Source: Candidatus Uhrbacteria bacterium CG_4_9_14_3_um_filter_36_7 (GTDB lineage Bacteria > Patescibacteriota > Patescibacteriia > UBA9934 > GWF2-40-263). Taken from it: a stretch of DNA of 13,837 nucleotides. The stretch spans positions 1-13,837 of the forward strand of contig PFWS01000044.1 in NCBI GenBank assembly GCA_002791255.1, written 5' to 3'. The notes beneath the pieces are model-generated. The model saw nothing but the letters and a program-made list of their open reading frames with translations, did no database searches and was not told the DNA's origin. The position numbers and the translations under genes are program-made. Each line of letters starts with the position of its first letter. Position 1 is the first letter of the stretch. Below, piece after piece: positions 1 through 6,107 of the stretch.

Positions 1-30
1 GTATTTTTAATTTTTTTCTTTTCATTTTTC

Positions 31-39
31 TGATAAGAT
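31..39 (+). promoter_or_regulatory. Extended -10 promoter element upstream of ligA
   Basis: An extended -10 motif (TG-n-TAAGAT) lies in the AT-rich leader, and its last base is 10 nt before the ligA ATG. Transcription starting about 7 nt downstream would give a leader of only a few bases, and no Shine-Dalgarno sequence is present, so the operon mRNA may be almost leaderless. No convincing -35 box is visible in the upstream T-rich tract. The first 49 bases hold nothing else recognisable. Confidence 0.45.
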
Positions 40-49
40 ATTTTTAAAT

Positions 50-2092
50 ATGGTAAAAAAAGAAGAACAAAAACGGATAGAAAAACTTAAACAAACGATT
101 AATTATCATCGTTATCTTTATCATGTTTTAGATAAACAAGAGATTTCTGAGTCTGCTTTAGATTCTCTTAAACATGAGTTGTATAAATTAGAGCAGCAAT
201 TTCCAGAGTTTATAACCCCTGATTCTCCCACTCAACGTATTGGTGGAAAACCTTTATCAAAATTTAAAAAAGTTTCCCATCATCTCCCAATGCTTTCCAT
301 GGAGGATGTATTTTCAAAGCAAGAGCTTTTGGCTTGGTATGAACGAATACAAAAATTCACCAAAACAGCTTTTACTTTTTATGTTATGCCAAAAATTGAT
401 GGGCTGGCTCTCTCGCTTATTTATGAAAATGGTTTTTTAAAACAAGCTGCCACACGCGGCAATGGACGCATAGGAGAAGATGTTACACAAAATGTGAAAA
501 CAATTGAGTCAGTTCCATTACGATTACGTATTCCTCATAAAAATGAATTATCCCTTTTTTCAAAAGAAGTGATGGATAATTTGATTTTACAGAAAGGAAT
601 ATGGGAAATTCGTGGGGAAGTGATTATTGGTAAAAAGGATTTTGAAGCGATAAATAAAAAACGCAAACTACAAGGGGAAGATCTTTTTGCTAATCCACGT
701 AATATGGCGGCCGGCAGTTTGCGTCAACTTGATCCAATGATTACTGCTTCTCGGCCTCTCCAATTTGTTGCTTGGCGTTTGGAAACAGAGCTTGGACAAA
801 AAACTCAACAAGCAGGAATGAAAATACTTGAACAACTTGGATTTAAATTAAGCCCAGGAAAATGGATAAATGATTTTGATCAGATCGAATCGTATTATAA
901 TTCTCTTAAAGAGAAGCGTGAACGCTTTGCGTTTTGGATTGATGGTACTGTTATTAGAGTGAATGAAAATGATATTTTTTCCCATCTTGGAGTGGTTGGA
1001 AAAACACCACGGGGACTCGTTGCTTGGAAATTTCCTGCTCAAGAGGTTACTACAGTTGTAAAGGATATTGAGTGGTTTGTTGGAAGAACAGGTGCCCTTA
1101 CTCCCGTGGCTGTTCTTGAACCAATTATTGTTGCTGGAACCTTGGTAAAACACGCTTCTTTACATAACTACGATGAAATAAAACGTCTTGATTTACGGGT
1201 TGGCGATACAGTTATTCTTTATAAAGCTGGTGATATTATTCCTAAAATTAAACAGGTCATTTTTGAACTTCGTCCTCATACAAGTTTTCCTATTCGACTT
1301 ATTAAACAATGTCCAGTTTGTGAGTATCCAGTAGAAATTAAAGACAAAGAAGTCATTCTTTATTGTGTTAATAGACAATGCAGAGCTAAAGATAGAGAAC
1401 GGATTATTCATGCGGTGGTTGCTTTTGATATTCAAGGTATTGGTCCACAAATTATAAATAAATTACTTGATCATCATATTATTCAATGGGCTCCTGATAT
1501 TTTTTCTCTTAAAAAAGAGGATTTGCTTGAACTTGAGGGGTTTGGAGATATTTTGGCTTCAAAATTACTTTATGAAATAAATACAAAGCAACATATTCGA
1601 TTATCGAAATTTTTAGTTGCTCTTGGTATTAAACATGTTGGAGAGGAAACAGCCTTAGATTTAGCTCATCATTTTGGATCACTTGAAAAAATATGTTTGG
1701 CAGATGATAAAACATTTTTTGAGGTTGAAGGTATTGGAGAAGTGGTTGCTAAAAGTTTAATAGATTTTTTTAAAAGTTCAGAATCTCAAAAGGAAATTGA
1801 GGCGTATCAAACAAATGGGGTTATTATTGAACAAGAACCATTGATTCACACTTCTTCTTCTTTTTTTGATAAGACGTTTGTGATTACTGGAACATTAGAA
1901 CAAATGAATCGAGATCAAGCAAAAGCATTGATTCGATCACTTGGAGGAAAAATAGCAACATCAGTTAGTTCAAAAACTGATTATTTGATTGTTGGTAAAG
2001 ATCCGGGGTCAAAACTGACTCAAGCAAAAGGTCTTAGTGTAATGATATTGTCTGAGCAAGCATTTGTTGCTATGATCAAAAAATCATCTTAA
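50..2092 (+). CDS. ligA: NAD-dependent DNA ligase LigA
   Basis: LigA seals nicks in duplex DNA during replication and repair, using NAD+ to adenylate its active-site lysine. At 680 residues it has the full family length and order: a helical Ia-like N-terminus (about 1-70), the nucleotidyltransferase domain with adenylated Lys115 in PKIDG, EIRGEV (187-191 region) and NPRNMAAGSLRQLD (about 215-228), an OB fold, a four-Cys zinc finger (Cys421, 424, 439, 444), helix-hairpin-helix repeats (about 455-580) and a C-terminal BRCT domain (about 605-680). Several normally fixed nucleotide-pocket residues differ: Met113 replaces the Glu two residues before the lysine, Asn138 replaces Asp in TRGDG, and Arg303 replaces the motif IV Lys in VIKVN. 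Lys327 (WKFP) is kept. It is first in an operon with gatC, gatA and lgt. The start is the first ATG after an extended -10 box. Confidence 0.97.
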   Translation: MVKKEEQKRIEKLKQTINYHRYLYHVLDKQEISESALDSLKHELYKLEQQFPEFITPDSPTQRIGGKPLSKFKKVSHHLPMLSMEDVFSKQELLAWYERIQKFTKTAFTFYVMPKIDGLALSLIYENGFLKQAATRGNGRIGEDVTQNVKTIESVPLRLRIPHKNELSLFSKEVMDNLILQKGIWEIRGEVIIGKKDFEAINKKRKLQGEDLFANPRNMAAGSLRQLDPMITASRPLQFVAWRLETELGQKTQQAGMKILEQLGFKLSPGKWINDFDQIESYYNSLKEKRERFAFWIDGTVIRVNENDIFSHLGVVGKTPRGLVAWKFPAQEVTTVVKDIEWFVGRTGALTPVAVLEPIIVAGTLVKHASLHNYDEIKRLDLRVGDTVILYKAGDIIPKIKQVIFELRPHTSFPIRLIKQCPVCEYPVEIKDKEVILYCVNRQCRAKDRERIIHAVVAFDIQGIGPQIINKLLDHHIIQWAPDIFSLKKEDLLELEGFGDILASKLLYEINTKQHIRLSKFLVALGIKHVGEETALDLAHHFGSLEKICLADDKTFFEVEGIGEVVAKSLIDFFKSSESQKEIEAYQTNGVIIEQEPLIHTSSSFFDKTFVITGTLEQMNRDQAKALIRSLGGKIATSVSSKTDYLIVGKDPGSKLTQAKGLSVMILSEQAFVAMIKKSS

Positions 2093-2101
2093 TTATTTTT
2101 T

Positions 2102-2413
2102 ATGCTTTCCAAGGAAGATATTAAACATATTGCTAAACTTGCTCGACTAGAAATAGATCCAAACGAGCTTTCAACTTTTCAAAATCAGCTTTCCTCGATT
2201 CTTGAGTATGTGAAGAAATTACAAGAAATTGATACCACAAATATTCCCGAACTTGTTCACGCAGCTCAAGGATCAAATGTGCTTCGTGATGATAAAGAAA
2301 TAATGTGTCATGAATCAGCTAAAAATCAAATTATTGAATCCTTTCCAAAGCACGAAGGTCGGCTTTTAGAAGTCCAGGCGGTTTTTGATGAATCCACTGA
2401 TCCATCATTATAA
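2102..2413 (+). CDS. gatC: Asp-tRNA(Asn)/Glu-tRNA(Gln) amidotransferase subunit C
   Basis: GatC is the small scaffold subunit of the GatCAB complex. The complex converts misacylated Glu-tRNA(Gln) and/or Asp-tRNA(Asn) to the correct amide form in the cytosol. The 103-residue product has the usual length and the diagnostic N-terminal pattern LSKEDIKHIAKLARLEI, followed by a helix and the loop around VLRDD that wraps around GatA in known structures. It begins 9 nt after ligA stops and ends 2 nt before gatA, so the three are surely co-transcribed. No Shine-Dalgarno sequence is visible, which suggests coupled or SD-independent initiation. gatB is not in this window and must lie elsewhere. Confidence 0.95.
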   Translation: MLSKEDIKHIAKLARLEIDPNELSTFQNQLSSILEYVKKLQEIDTTNIPELVHAAQGSNVLRDDKEIMCHESAKNQIIESFPKHEGRLLEVQAVFDESTDPSL

Positions 2414-2415
2414 GT

Positions 2416-3882
2416 ATGCAAATTCATTCTTTATCTTTACATGAGCTTTCTCAAAAGCTTCAAACAAAAGAACTTTCAAGTAAAGAAGTAACATCTGCTT
2501 TTCTTGATCGAATTAAAAAGTATGATCAAAGACTTCATGCATTTTTAGAAGTGTTTGAGCAAGAAGCTCTAGAGGAAGCGTCAAAAATAGATACTAAACG
2601 TTGTCGTGATTTAGAAAGTTTAGGAGCCTTAGCTGGTATTCCAATTGGTATTAAAAATAATATTCTGATACAGGGAAAGAAAATTACTGCTGGATCAAAA
2701 ATGCTTGAATCGTATATAGGAGCCTATGATGCCACGGTTATTGAATGGTTGCGTGAAGAGGGAATGATTTTTATGGGTACCACTAATATGGATGAGTTTG
2801 CTATGGGTTCATCAACAGAAAATTCATTTTTTGGCCCAACTAAAAATCCTTGGAATATTTCAAAAGTGCCAGGTGGAACCTCAGGAGGATCAGCTGCCTC
2901 AGTTGCTGCATCAATGGTTCCTGTGGCTCTTGGCTCTGATACAGGGGGATCTATTCGCCAGCCCGCTTCCTTGTGTGGAGTGGTTGGCCTTAAACCAACT
3001 TATGGTCGAGTGAGTCGATTTGGGCTTATGGCCATGACTTCCAGTTTTGATCAAATTGGTCCTTTGGGAAAAAATGTTCAAGATATTGCCCACCTTTTTT
3101 CATTAATCGCTCGAGCTGATAAACGAGATGCCACCAATGCTATAAATCAAGACATTATTTTAGATGAGCTTATTGGTAAGCAAGAAATTTCTGATTTACG
3201 AATTGGTTTACCCAAAGAGTATTTTGTTGAAGGAATGGATGAAGAGATTAAACAAGCTGTGCTTGAAGTGGCTAATATTCTTGAAAAACAAGGAGCAACC
3301 GTAAAAGAAATTTCTTTACCTCATACTCCTTATGCTTTAGCTGCTTATTACATTATACTTTTTTGTGAAGCAAGTTCGAATCTTGAAAGGTTTGATGGAA
3401 TACGCTATGGATTTTCAAGCCAAGGAAAAAATTTAATGGAAGTTTATGAACAGACAAGAGGTCAAGGATTTGGAGCAGAAGTAAAACGGCGCATTATGCT
3501 TGGAACCTTTGCGCTTTCAAAAGGATACTATGATGCATATTATCGAAAAGCACTTCAAGTACGGACTCTTATAAAAAATGATTTTTTAGAAAGCTTTAAA
3601 GAAGTGGATGTCCTGCTTACCCCAACATCTCCATCTATAGCTTGGGATATTGGAGAAAAATTCAATGATCCATTAACCATGTATTTATCGGATATTTATA
3701 CAGTTTCAGCTAATCTTGCCACCATACCAGCCCTTTCGCTTCCTTGTAGATTTTCAAAATCTGGTCTTCCAATTGGCGCTCAGTTTATGGCTCGTCCATT
3801 TGATGAATATCATTTATTTCAAGCAGGAATGTTTTATCAGTCAATTACAGATTGGCACAAGCAAACACCATCGCTTGTATGA
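2416..3882 (+). CDS. gatA: Asp-tRNA(Asn)/Glu-tRNA(Gln) amidotransferase subunit A
   Basis: GatA is the amidase subunit of GatCAB; it hydrolyses glutamine and passes ammonia to GatB for tRNA transamidation. The 488-residue protein is full length for the amidase-signature family. The Ser-cisSer-Lys triad can be placed as Lys80 (in GIPIGIKNN), Ser156 (in GGTSGGSAA) and Ser179 (in GSDTGGSIRQPA). The residue after the catalytic lysine is Asn instead of the commoner Asp. Motifs GLKPTYGRVSRFG and the C-terminal GLPIGAQFMARPFDE are typical. It starts 2 nt after gatC and its stop overlaps the lgt start codon (ATGA), implying translational coupling. Without gatB in view, substrate specificity (Gln, Asn or both) cannot be read from this window. 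Confidence 0.97.
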   Translation: MQIHSLSLHELSQKLQTKELSSKEVTSAFLDRIKKYDQRLHAFLEVFEQEALEEASKIDTKRCRDLESLGALAGIPIGIKNNILIQGKKITAGSKMLESYIGAYDATVIEWLREEGMIFMGTTNMDEFAMGSSTENSFFGPTKNPWNISKVPGGTSGGSAASVAASMVPVALGSDTGGSIRQPASLCGVVGLKPTYGRVSRFGLMAMTSSFDQIGPLGKNVQDIAHLFSLIARADKRDATNAINQDIILDELIGKQEISDLRIGLPKEYFVEGMDEEIKQAVLEVANILEKQGATVKEISLPHTPYALAAYYIILFCEASSNLERFDGIRYGFSSQGKNLMEVYEQTRGQGFGAEVKRRIMLGTFALSKGYYDAYYRKALQVRTLIKNDFLESFKEVDVLLTPTSPSIAWDIGEKFNDPLTMYLSDIYTVSANLATIPALSLPCRFSKSGLPIGAQFMARPFDEYHLFQAGMFYQSITDWHKQTPSLV

Positions 3883-4670
3883 TCCCTTATTTTGCACTAA
3901 CTTATTTTACTATCGGACCATTTGTGATTCATGTTTGGGGTCTTTTGGTTGCTCTTGGGTTTCTGCTTGGCACAGCCGCTTGTGCTTGGCAAGCCAAAAA
4001 ACAAGGTCTTAATGCCAATATTTTTTGGGATCTTTTAATTTGGGTTGTTATTGGTTCAATGTTATTTGGCCGGCTATTTCATGTTATTTTTTATGAGCCT
4101 GTTTATTTTTTGCAAAACCCAATAAAAATATTATCAGTTTGGGAAGGTGGATTTTCTATGATGGGCGGACTTGTAGGAGCTCTTTTTTTGGGTATTTGGT
4201 TTTTATATTTTAAACGTGTAAAAATTTTGAGTTACCTAAATATAGGATTTTTTGGCCTACCTCTTGGAATTGGTATTGGTCGGATTGGTTGTTTTTTAAT
4301 TCATGATCATCCAGGAACTCCTACGGATTTTATTTTAGGTGTTAAATATCCAGATGGAATCGTGCGCCACGATCACGGATTATATCTTTCTTTAGAAGGA
4401 TTTTTGTTATTTTTCTTATTTTTATGGTTACAAAAAAAATCTATTCCCCAAGGAACTTTTTTAGCACTTTTTCTTATAATTGATGGAATTACTAGATTTT
4501 TTCTTGATTTTCTTCGTGCAACAGATATTGATTTTGCTGATGTTCGTTATGCTGGCCTTACCCCTGCTCAGTATATGAGTATTTTCATGATAGGGATTGG
4601 AGGATATTTTTTCTTTAAGTGGTTTAAACAAAATAAGCGAAAAAATATTCATCCATTTTCATCTGTTTAA
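3879..4670 (+). CDS. lgt: Phosphatidylglycerol--prolipoprotein diacylglyceryl transferase
   Basis: Lgt is an integral membrane enzyme that moves a diacylglyceryl group from phosphatidylglycerol to the lipobox cysteine of prolipoproteins. The product (263 residues from ATG 3879) has about seven hydrophobic segments, the N-terminal FTIGPFVIHVWGLLVALGF signature, WEGGFSMMGG, the GRIGCF signature and a C-terminal RFFLDFLR. I chose ATG 3879, which overlaps the gatA stop as ATGA, over an in-frame ATG at 3852 that lies deep inside gatA and adds nine non-hydrophobic residues. Compared with E. coli Lgt, the His of SFHGG is Met and the Asn after GRLG is Cys, while the arginines of GRIG and of the last segment remain. 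The family call is safe; the biochemical meaning of the substitutions is unknown. Its stop overlaps the convergent gene by 4 nt. Confidence 0.93.
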   Translation: MIPYFALTYFTIGPFVIHVWGLLVALGFLLGTAACAWQAKKQGLNANIFWDLLIWVVIGSMLFGRLFHVIFYEPVYFLQNPIKILSVWEGGFSMMGGLVGALFLGIWFLYFKRVKILSYLNIGFFGLPLGIGIGRIGCFLIHDHPGTPTDFILGVKYPDGIVRHDHGLYLSLEGFLLFFLFLWLQKKSIPQGTFLALFLIIDGITRFFLDFLRATDIDFADVRYAGLTPAQYMSIFMIGIGGYFFFKWFKQNKRKNIHPFSSV

Positions 4671-4972
4671 TAATCATGTTCATTATCATGCAAGTTTTCT
4701 ATTTTTTCATTTTCTTGTTGAATATAAGCGATCCATCGTAATAATCGCTCCATTTCTTGAATTAGAAGTGGACCTTCATATTCTCCTGCGTGTGCTGCTC
4801 CCTCGCCTAAATTATGTTCTTTTTGATCTAAATGGAGATTGATTTCAATTCCGCCATCTTCCGTATCTTGTACGTATGCATGAAATCGAGGAAAAGGCCC
4901 ATTTCCAATTCGTGCGGCATAGCTTATTTGTCCTTGACGGTTTCTTAGTTCACCATATCCTGCTCGGCGCAT
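4667..4972 (-). CDS. Conserved small CPR-type protein, main reading frame
   Basis: This 101-residue reading frame begins MRRAGYGELRNRQGQ and contains FPRFHAYV, a central INLHLDQKEH and AHAGEYEGP, then an amphipathic helix. From memory this resembles an uncharacterised family of about 100-120 residues common in Patescibacteria; no function is known and none is proposed. It has no signal peptide or membrane segment. An in-frame stop lies two codons before this ATG. Family members as I recall them begin with about 15 further residues, which are encoded just upstream in another frame (4973-5019) directly behind a good promoter. The gene therefore appears frameshifted by one missing base, unless translation re-initiates at this ATG. 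The end overlaps the convergent lgt stop by 4 nt. Confidence 0.7.
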   Translation of the reverse strand: MRRAGYGELRNRQGQISYAARIGNGPFPRFHAYVQDTEDGGIEINLHLDQKEHNLGEGAAHAGEYEGPLLIQEMERLLRWIAYIQQENEKIENLHDNEHDY

Positions 4973-5019
4973 AAATTACGTGCATTTTCACCTAGTGGAC
5001 CTTTAAAAATATATTTCAT
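4973..5019 (-). pseudogene. Out-of-frame N-terminal piece of the 4667-4972 gene
   Basis: From ATG 5019 the minus strand reads MKYIFKGPLGENARNL and then runs out of frame. The other frame starts MRRAGYG at exactly this point. Adding one base, or re-reading one A, at the AATTTATG junction gives a smooth NL-MRRAGYG join. The start lies 8 nt after a TACAAT -10 box, which supports this as the original initiation site. Either a real deletion, a sequencing or assembly error, or frameshift/re-initiation expression is possible. Confidence 0.6.
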
Positions 5020-5027
5020 AGATTTTT

Positions 5028-5057
5028 ATTGTACCTTGATTAAGTTTATTTTCTCAA
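5028..5057 (-). promoter_or_regulatory. Promoter of the small CPR-type gene
   Basis: On the minus strand there is TTGAGA (-35, 5057-5052), an 18-nt spacer and TACAAT (-10, 5033-5028), followed 8 nt later by ATG 5019. Both boxes match the sigma-70 type consensus at five of six positions. The predicted mRNA would begin at or within 1-2 nt of the start codon, i.e. leaderless. This arrangement is the main reason to place the original start at 5019 and not at 4972. Confidence 0.6.
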
Positions 5058-5073
5058 GGGAGAATTTTTAACC

Positions 5074-5102
5074 TCGACAAAATTTGCTTCTTTGCTTATA
5101 AT
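5074..5102 (+). promoter_or_regulatory. Promoter of tRNA-Ser
   Basis: TCGACA (-35, five of six consensus positions) is separated by exactly 17 nt from a perfect TATAAT (-10, 5097-5102). The expected start, near 5109, is about 30 nt before the mature tRNA 5' end. It is divergent from, and close to, the promoter at 5028-5057. Confidence 0.75.
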
Positions 5103-5138
5103 TTGACCGTTTCCTCAAGTTATTTTTTTTTAATATAT

Positions 5139-5226
5139 GGAGAGATGGCCGAGTGGTCGATGGCGCACGCTTGGAAAGCGTGTGTGGGGCAACTCACCGT
5201 GGGTTCGAATCCCACTCTCTCCGCCA
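5139..5226 (+). tRNA. tRNA-Ser(GGA)
   Basis: The acceptor stem GGAGAGA (5139-5145) pairs with TCTCTCC (5216-5222), followed by discriminator G and an encoded CCA (5224-5226). The anticodon stem CACGC/GCGTG encloses the loop TTGGAAA, with anticodon GGA at 5173-5175, which reads UCC and UCU. A long variable arm (GTGGGGCAACTCAC) and a T arm GTGGG-TTCGAAT-CCCAC are present, as required for a class II serine tRNA. It has its own promoter. It also marks the boundary between the housekeeping block and the accessory island. Confidence 0.97.
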
Positions 5227-5296
5227 GGACAATTTCTTATCGTGCAACCCACTTGACTCAGGTAGGCGGGGCGACCCATAGGGATGTGTCCCATGC

Positions 5297-5328
5297 ACAA
5301 AACGACTCCTTTTCCGGGGTCGTTTTGT
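5297..5328 (+). terminator. Hairpin terminator after tRNA-Ser
   Basis: A 13-bp stem (5297-5309 with 5316-5328, one T-G pair) closes a 6-nt loop. The 3' arm ends CGTTTTGTT, giving a modest U-rich exit. The arms are nearly symmetrical, so it could also act on transcripts coming from the right (the recombinase side). The 70 nt between the tRNA and this hairpin contain only a small GGG/CCC inverted repeat and no gene. Confidence 0.6.
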
Positions 5329-5340
5329 TATCCCCACAGT

Positions 5341-5441
5341 CATAATTCATAAACCGCTCAAGAAGATAGTTTTTTCTCCTTGTACATGAATCGATTCCGA
5401 AGATTGCCAAGTAGTCCGCACTTCTTCGAGTCTTTGCTGCA
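5341..5441 (-). pseudogene. Decayed 3' end of a serine recombinase gene
   Basis: On the minus strand one frame (from about 5429 to the TGA at 5358) reads KKCGLLGNLRNRFMYKEKK. This parallels EKRELLGNLRSRLIYRDKT near the C-terminus of the recombinase at 13103-13837. Nucleotide similarity continues past the stop to 5341 with small indels (CTCAAGAAG versus TTCAAGAAG, and the terminal CATAATTCATA versus CATATTTATA). The catalytic and zinc-ribbon parts are absent and the frame is broken both upstream and downstream, so it is non-functional. It lies just beyond the tRNA-Ser terminator, at the left edge of the toxin island. The stretch 5442-5583 holds no recognisable gene. Confidence 0.65.
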
Positions 5442-5583
5442 TAATCAATCTTTTTTGGCTTAGAACAGCAAAGAACGACAGAAATCCGAGATGACGAAAT
5501 TTATTTCGAAATATCTATTTGACCAACCCATAAGAAGATGGTTCACTCTAACAAATTCATTTCATAAGAGAATAAAAGATTGT

Positions 5584-6102
5584 ATGTCTAACTATAAATT
5601 TACCCTTCTCGTGGCTTGTGCACTCGTTGCCGTTCTTGCGGTTTCGCAAACAACGTTTGCGCGACAAGCGTTGATCGAAACAAAGGCAACAGAGGAAGCG
5701 CGAAGACCACTTCCTCCGGCAGAAGGGGATCCCGTGGCAATGTTTTACGCCCCCGATTCTCCCATCATGAGCTGTCTGAGCGATGCCTACGCTCTTCCTT
5801 CCTCTAGCGTCTATGTCGCTTCTCCCTGGGACATGTCGTTTAGGCAACTCTACTCTTCTTCAAGCGGGCTCTCTCTTCCAAGAGAACAGATGCTTGATTT
5901 GAATGGAGACGGGCTTGTGGATTATCAATATGTCTATGTGAGTGAGTCGAGTCAAAGCACGGGAACGGTATTTACCTACAAGTCCTGCGTGTATTTAAAC
6001 ACGGGATCTGGATTCGAACGCGTGCATCAATGTCAGGCGTCTGTCACGGAATCAAATAATCAAGTCGCTTCTCAGACCTATAAAGGCGACTGCGCGGGAT
6101 AA
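5584..6102 (+). CDS. Secreted small protein with an Asp/Asn/Gly repeat-type motif, partner of the Rhs gene
   Basis: The 172-residue product begins with a clear Sec signal peptide: basic MSNYK, a hydrophobic core FTLLVACALVAVLAV and a likely cleavage after TTFA (about residue 26). The mature part contains DLNGDGLVDY (residues 105-114), a calcium-site-like loop as found in FG-GAP/VCBS and dockerin-like repeats, followed by VYLNTGSGFERV, wording often seen in SpvB/TcB-associated FG-GAP repeats. Four cysteines in the mature region could form disulfides after export. An in-frame ATG at 5491 would add 31 residues before the signal peptide, so I prefer 5584; no strong ribosome-binding site separates the choices. 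It ends 5 nt before the Rhs gene, implying one operon and a shared role in export, folding or surface attachment. That role is inferred from position only. Confidence 0.75.
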   Translation: MSNYKFTLLVACALVAVLAVSQTTFARQALIETKATEEARRPLPPAEGDPVAMFYAPDSPIMSCLSDAYALPSSSVYVASPWDMSFRQLYSSSSGLSLPREQMLDLNGDGLVDYQYVYVSESSQSTGTVFTYKSCVYLNTGSGFERVHQCQASVTESNNQVASQTYKGDCAG

Positions 6103-6107
6103 CAGGT

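Noticed and set aside
4597..4842. Plus-strand 81-residue ORF beyond lgt
   Set aside because: It overlaps the end of lgt and runs antisense to the conserved small gene, with no recognisable content.
4966..4980. Programmed -1 frameshift signal
   Set aside because: The junction reads T-AAT-TTA, which is not a canonical X-XXY-YYZ slippery heptamer, and I saw no clear downstream structure; mutation or sequence error is simpler, though re-initiation is not excluded.
5200..5226. tRNA-Ser 3' end as an integrase attachment core
   Set aside because: I found no second copy of the tRNA 3' end in the window, and the recombinase present is of the serine type, which does not typically use tRNA ends.
5103..5345. 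Plus-strand 80-residue ORF
   Set aside because: It reads straight through the tRNA-Ser gene and the terminator hairpin; its apparent protein is translated tRNA.
5491..5583. N-terminal extension of the secreted partner protein
   Set aside because: It would put 31 polar and aromatic residues before a clear signal peptide; the internal ATG at 5584 is the better start.
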